Assembly: GCA_001692895.1 (NCBI GenBank)
Contig: KV748307.1
Span: 1-64,000, forward strand
Source: Cenococcum geophilum 1.58
Taxonomy: Eukaryota; Ascomycota; Dothideomycetes; Gloniales; Gloniaceae
DNA length: 64,000 bases
Direction of reading: 5' to 3'
How positions within the stretch are numbered: position 1 is the stretch's first letter; every line of letters begins with the position of its first letter. Below, in pieces: positions 60,548 through 64,000 of the stretch. The position numbers and the translations under genes were made by a program. The notes beneath the pieces are model-generated. The model ran no database searches. It was not told the origin of the DNA and worked only from the letters and a program-made list of their open reading frames with translations.

Positions 60548-61135
60548 GTGCGCCTTTGTAGAGGTCGTCTGCTCTGCAGCAGACGGGTTGTAGAAGTGGA
60601 GGTCTTCTGCTGCTGCGGCAGACGGGTTGTAGAAGTGGAGGTCGTCTGCTCTGGCAGCAGACGGGTTGAGGAGGAGGTCGTCTGCTCTGCAGCAGACGGG
60701 GTTGTAGAAGAGGAGGTCGTCTGCTCTGCAGCAGACGGGTTGGAGGAGGAGGTCGTCTGCTCTGCAGCAGACGGGTTGTAGAAGAGGAGGTTCGTCTGCT
60801 CTGCAGCAGACGGGTTTTGTAGAAGAGAGAGGTCGTCCTGCTCTGCAGCAGACGGGTTGTAGAAGAGGAGGTCGTCTGCTCTGCAGCAGACGGGTTTTGT
60901 AGAGAAGGAGGTTCGTCTGCTCTGCAGCAGACCGGGTTGTAGAAAGAGGAGGTCGGTCTTGCTCTGCAGCAAAGACGGGTTGTAGAAGAGGAGGTCGTCT
61001 GCTCTGCAGCAGACGGGTTTTTGTAAAGAAGAGGAGGTCGTCTGCTCTGCAAGCAGACGGGTTGTAGAAGAGGAGGTCGTCTGCTCTGCAGCAGACGGGT
61101 TGTAGTGGAGGTCGTCTGCTCTGTGGCAGACTGGT
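60548..61135. repeat. 38-bp minisatellite with hairpin-forming core
   Basis: About 15 copies of a 38-bp unit, each containing the self-complementary core CGTCTGCTCTGCAGCAGACG, whose 8-bp arms enclose a 4-base loop. The linker is GGTTGTAGAAGAGGAGGT. Units vary by single-base insertions and deletions. Open frames here (up to 201 codons) are by-products of the array. Confidence 0.92.
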
Positions 61136-61189
61136 TGTCGTGGTGACGTGTCCTCAGGGGGTATAAGCAGCGGCGCCCCTGCGACGACG

Positions 61190-61558
61190 GCGGGAGGGCA
61201 AAGGGAGGCGACGGACGGAGGTCGAAAGGGAAGGCGAACGGACGGAGGTCGAAAGGGAGGCGACGGACGGAGGTCGAAAGGGAGGCGACGGACGGAGGTC
61301 GAAAGGGAGGCGACGGAACGGAGGTCGAAAGGGAGGCGACGGACGGAGGTCGAAAGGGAGGGGCGACGGACGGGGAGGTCCCGAAAAGGGAGGCGACGGA
61401 CAGCGGAGGTCGGAAAGGGAGGCGACCGAAAGACGGAGGATCGAAAAAAGAGGGAGGCGAACCGGAAACGGAGGTTTCGAAAAGGGAGGCGGAAACGGAC
61501 GGAGGTCCCGAAAAAGGGAGGCGAACGGAACGGAAAGGTCGAAAGGGAGGCGACGGAC
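61190..61558. repeat. 25-bp GC-rich minisatellite
   Basis: About 15 copies of the unit GGAGGTCGAAAGGGAGGCGACGGAC (written here only to mark the repeat: GGAGGTCGAAAG then GGAGGCGACGGAC). Indel noise increases in the right half. The 137-codon plus-strand frame over it is repeat-derived and cycles through frames because 25 is not a multiple of three. Confidence 0.9.
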
Positions 61559-61760
61559 TAAGTACCTATTACTAGAATGCAGACTATATAGGGAAGAGAG
61601 AAAAGAAATACAAAGACAACTAAGCTCTTCTCTCTCCCTAGAGAAGCTCTTTTGTACAGAGAAAGGAAGAAGGGCACTTTTCCTATTCCTAAGTAAGACA
61701 GAAATAGCTACTAGAAAGTGGCTAATGGAAGCAAAAGCTTTAGAAGGAGGTAACTCCTAC
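61559..61760 (+). pseudogene. LINE-B2 ORF2, extreme C-terminus
   Basis: After S2 the protein resumes as KYLLLECRLYREERKEIQRQ and ends near EAKALEGGNSY followed by TAA at about 61762. The H/K-x-L-L-L-E-C pattern is the terminal zinc-like region of Tad-like ORF2 proteins. This piece has no internal stop, so it is among the least mutated coding DNA in the window. Confidence 0.85.
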
Positions 61761-61762
61761 TA

Positions 61763-62091
61763 AACTTTTAGTAAATAGACAGTAGTGAGCAAAAGGACAG
61801 AAATAAACTATAAAATGTACAGGGGCAGGCGTTAGGATTCGTTTACCGTTTCTTTTACCGTTTTTTACTGTTTTAATACTACCTAATAGTTTTCGTAACC
61901 TAGTATTTTACTAGGGAGCGGTAAACCTCTAGTCTAGAGGTTTATAAACTACTAGGACATAGCTACTAGTACATATTAAGCTGCCTAGAAAGGATTTATA
62001 TATATAGAACTATAGCGCCATAGCCTAGAGGCTGCATACGCAGTATTGTACGTAGTATAATACAATGGATATAAAAATAAAATAAAAAAGA
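61763..62091 (+). other. LINE-B2 3' UTR and A-rich tail
   Basis: It contains the 3' end shared by all LINE-B and S copies (about 61960-62070), including CTATAGCGCCATAG and a run around GTACGTAGTATAATACAAT that could form small hairpins, likely the region recognised by the LINE reverse transcriptase. The tail is ATAAAAATAAAATAAAAAA. Confidence 0.8.
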
Positions 62092-62099
62092 TCCATTTA

Positions 62100-63190
62100 G
62101 GTAGTCCTTATATCCTTATAGGATTAAAGGTCTTAATTTCTTCTTTTAAAAGCTTAGAGCCTCCTTCTCCTAGGAAAGGTAGGGTAGGAACCCTATAGGC
62201 TATAATTTAAACCTATAGTTCTAGTTTTTATTCTCTTTAAAAGGTAAAGTAGTTATGCCAGATTTCCTTATATTTAACTAGGAAATCCGCATTATACTCT
62301 TCTATAGTCGTAAGGAGAATATTTTGTTTTCCTTTAGTTCTAGCTATAGATGCTAAAACAGGTTTTTCTACTTGCAGTTTTAATGCAAATAGTTAATTAA
62401 CTTTGTTTCGTATAGAGAAGTATCTAAAGGTTAGTCCTTTTAGTCTATAATTAGGACTAGCTTTCTTTCTTATAGCTGCTTTTTCTTACTTCTAGTAGAA
62501 GTAGAAGGAGTAGGAAATAGTAGTAATAAGGAGGGTAGAAAGGACGAAGTAGGGAGGTCCTTCTTTAGCCTCTTTATATAGGTTTCTTTAGTAGGGGCTA
62601 CCTCCTTACGGAGAGCTCTTACTTCTTTAACTAGTCCTTCTAGAACATCTTTTATCTTTTCTTTTCCTTTTATAAAGGGATTTTCTCCTACTAGAACACT
62701 ACGTGTATAGTCCTCTAGCTGTTTAACTTGTTCCTTTTTATCTTCTTCTTTTTCTTCTTCTAGCCCTTTATAGGCCTAGGTTAGGCTATCTAGAGCCTTT
62801 TATAGGTGTTGTTCTAAAGAAAGGGAAGAGAAAGATATACTAGGTATACCAGCCATAAAAGTTATCAATTTAGTTGTCTTTTTTGCAGGTTTTTGGTTTT
62901 CTTTTTTAGTAGAAGACTAAGGATGTCCTCTTTTTTCTCCTGTCCCAAATAGGCTAGGAGAGGGAGAAGGGGCAGAAAAAGTAAATATAGACTTATTATC
63001 ACTTATTTCTATAGGAGGTTGTTTTTTTTATACCTACTAAGCTTCGGTATCTTATAGGGGGGTTTCCTAGTTTTTACTATCCTTATACCCTTTTTCCTTA
63101 CTAATCCTACTAGAAGATTTCTGGGGAGATTAGGCTAAAAGGTAGTAGAAAAACTAGCTCCTATTTTGTAGTTTTAGTATTAGTGGTAGT
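62100..63190 (-). pseudogene. LINE-B1 ORF1, N-terminal and central part
   Basis: The minus-strand frame is readable from about 63190, with former-Gln stops, through a Ser/Pro/Lys-rich leader (FTFSAPSPSPSLFGTGEKRG near 62935-63000) and MAGIPSISFSSLSLEQHL at 62856. A charged, probably coiled-coil region follows (EEEKEEDKKEQVKQLEDYTR about 62705-62765 and LVKEVRALRKEV). It runs to GLPKW, where LINE-B2 cuts it at 62091. A start at the ATG at 62856 is possible, but the open upstream frame suggests a longer protein. It is an ORF1 nucleic-acid-binding protein. Confidence 0.7.
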
Positions 63191-63430
63191 AGTAGTTTTT
63201 TTAGTGTTTCTGTCTGTGCCTCGCTTATAAGCTAGGGCTACCCTTAGAGAAAATTTTCTGTTAGGAGAAAGGGGGTAAAATAACAAATAAATCCACCTCT
63301 AGCTCGCTAGGTAGTAGGAATTAGGTCTTAAAAGTTGGAAAATCGATTGTTTTTGATGGTAAGATGGGTGTGCGTAAGTTTTGGAGTGTAGCGCTACCTT
63401 TTGGTAAGGTTGTATGTGTGGTGTAAGCTT
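63191..63430 (-). other. LINE-B1 5' UTR
   Basis: This is the 5' end of LINE-B1 on the minus strand, starting TAAAGCTTACACCACACATAC. It is relatively rich in CA and shows little RIP. Internal promoter elements are expected here in a LINE but none could be recognised. Confidence 0.55.
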
Positions 63431-63438
63431 TACCTTAT

Positions 63439-63929
63439 ATTTATACGTTCTATAATAGGTCTAAAATATAGTAAGATCCTTAGACCTAGGGTTTATCTTA
63501 ATTTAGTAGAAGGCCTAGCGGATATTAAGCTTTATAAAGACCTTAGCTTTACTTATTTAGGCTAAAGTCTTATTAAATAGGGGAAGCAAATAGCGGTCCT
63601 TATGGGTTATATTATTTAGCTTATAGTAGTTAATATAAAAGCGGAGTCCTCTATTTAGCTTTTTAATTAAAAAAATAGGCGATGTAAAAGGGGCTTAGCT
63701 AGGCTTAATAAAGCCCTTATTTAGGTTATTAATAAGATATTACTTTATAGCCTATAATTTGGTAATAAACTACTTATAGAGGGGGCTAAAGCTAAGGGTG
63801 TTTTCCTTGTCCTGCTTAATCTCAATCTTATAGTTATATAGTTAGTAAGGTAAAAGTATATTAGACGCTGCTTTAGAGAATATATCTTTAAATTTCTAGT
63901 GTTAATAGGGCAGCTTTTATTCTACTATA
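63439..63929 (-). pseudogene. Gypsy-A reverse transcriptase and upstream pol fragment
   Basis: It continues the match to Gypsy-B (about 44105-44596) after LINE-B1, covering the N-terminal half of reverse transcriptase. It stops matching at about 63930, where a further break occurs. Confidence 0.82.
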
Positions 63930-64000
63930 TTAGGAAAAAATTTACTAGCATCTAATTTTACTTTTCTGCCATTTTAGCATTTTCTAGCATTTCTAGCATT
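63930..64000. other. Unidentified sequence at the right edge, probable further insertion
   Basis: The Gypsy-B match ends and unrelated sequence begins, including TTCTAGCATTTCTAGCATT, a short tandem CTAGCATTT repeat. It probably marks the end of another element inserted in Gypsy-A. Confidence 0.5.

Larger units (their letters stand above)
59796..61558 (-). mobile_element. S2: longer copy of the short non-autonomous retroelement, with two GC-rich arrays
   Basis: On the minus strand it runs from 61558 to a poly(A) tail (poly(T) at 59795-59813). It is flanked by TAAGATACCTATT and TAAGTACCTATT (59784-59796 and 61559-61570), an 11-12 bp duplication with a one-base indel. From its 5' end it contains a 25-bp array, a 38-bp array, a GC-rich joint and the 650-bp body shared with S1. 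The final 125 bp match the LINE-B 3' end. Its removal rejoins the LINE-B2 C-terminus (KYLLLEC). Confidence 0.85.
48000..62091 (+). mobile_element. LINE-B2: 5'-truncated Tad-like LINE carrying Gypsy-C, S1 and S2
   Basis: The duplication TCCATTTA (47992-47999 and 62092-62099) brackets the element, and its removal restores the ORF1 frame of LINE-B1. It ends in an A-rich tail (about 62071-62090). Without nested elements about 3.7 kb remain: a short piece before S1, linker and reverse transcriptase (48762-50518), RNase H (58507 on), C-terminus (61559 on) and 3' UTR. ORF1 and the endonuclease are absent, so the copy was truncated at its 5' end, a usual result of target-primed reverse transcription. 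Confidence 0.85.
47239..63430 (-). mobile_element. LINE-B1: ORF1-only deletion derivative of a Tad-like LINE, carrying LINE-B2
   Basis: It has a poly(T) left end (the poly(A) tail on the minus strand) at 47239-47246 and an 8-bp duplication TACCTTAT (47231-47238 and 63431-63438). Without LINE-B2 it is only about 2.1 kb: 5' UTR, ORF1, the last few codons of ORF2 and the 3' UTR. Near 47500 the minus strand reads CTAGAAGGAGGCAACTCC, matching the ORF2 end of LINE-B2 near 61740, directly after ORF1 sequence. The endonuclease and polymerase are therefore deleted. Confidence 0.85.
32548..64000 (-). mobile_element. Gypsy-A: chromovirus-type Gypsy, minus strand, broken by many insertions and by the window edge
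   Basis: The left LTR (32548-32849) is the 3' LTR because the genes run on the minus strand. Pieces of this element are at 32548-34984, 35172-35234, 40841-41186, 47139-47238 and 63439 to about 63929; they line up in order with the uninterrupted relative Gypsy-B. The intervening DNA is a solo LTR, LINE-A, Gypsy-B and the LINE-B1 stack. The gag side and the 5' LTR are not in the window. Confidence 0.88.

Noticed and set aside
60548-61135. Possible CRISPR array
   Set aside because: The unit is a head-to-tail 38-bp tandem repeat with no unique spacers, and the genome is clearly fungal.
60447-61561. Open frames of 77-201 codons on both strands
   Set aside because: They are translations of the 38-bp and 25-bp tandem arrays in different frames. 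Extensive overlap on both strands and indel noise argue against real genes.

Overview
The window looks like a repeat-saturated, gene-poor block from a filamentous ascomycete (Pezizomycotina). Two things point there. First, nearly every recognisable reading frame is a transposon with many in-frame TAA/TAG codons where CAA, CAG or TGG is expected, and LTR pairs differ almost only by C-to-T and G-to-A changes, which is the mark of repeat-induced point mutation (RIP). Second, the families are typically fungal: chromodomain Gypsy elements, Ty1/Copia elements with the fungal-type zinc knuckle, Tad-like LINEs and a BED-finger hAT. I found no convincing intact host gene, rRNA, tRNA or CRISPR array.

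Layout. Bases 1-4798 hold a 530-bp fold-back palindrome at the very edge, a solo Gypsy LTR (1105-1527), a 12-bp minisatellite (about 1907-2475), a less mutated unidentified island (2476-3660) and a heavily mutated coding relic. From 4799 to the right edge everything appears to be one stack of nested insertions. The outermost is element H (from 4799; it runs off the right side), an LTR element for which I can see only a gag-like gene. H was interrupted by Gypsy-D (5143-18915, itself carrying Copia-1 at 9320-15322), by Copia-2 (21231-29207, itself carrying a 410-bp fold-back element and a hAT element), and inside its 3' LTR by Gypsy-A (32548 to beyond 64000).

Gypsy-A was in turn broken by a clean solo LTR (34985-35171), LINE-A (35235-40825), a second copy of its own family, Gypsy-B (41187-47138), and LINE-B1 (47239-63430, minus strand). 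LINE-B1 is an ORF1-only deletion derivative. It carries LINE-B2 (48000-62091, plus strand, 5'-truncated), which carries Gypsy-C (50519-58501) and two copies of a short non-autonomous retroelement, S1 and S2. Most boundaries rest on target-site duplications read directly from the sequence, and in several cases removing the insert rejoins the interrupted reading frame.

The elements interact as parasites of each other rather than as a pathway. S1/S2 and the ORF1-only LINE-B1 share the 3' end of the LINE-B family and were probably copied by its machinery. H seems to lack pol and would need proteins from another LTR element. The most unusual coding signal is an antisense cysteine-rich/coiled-coil reading frame downstream of the chromodomain, present in both Gypsy-C and Gypsy-D. 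Islands of little RIP (about 2476-3660, 28800-30100, the 34985-35171 LTR and the GC-rich arrays at 60470-61560) contrast with the rest.
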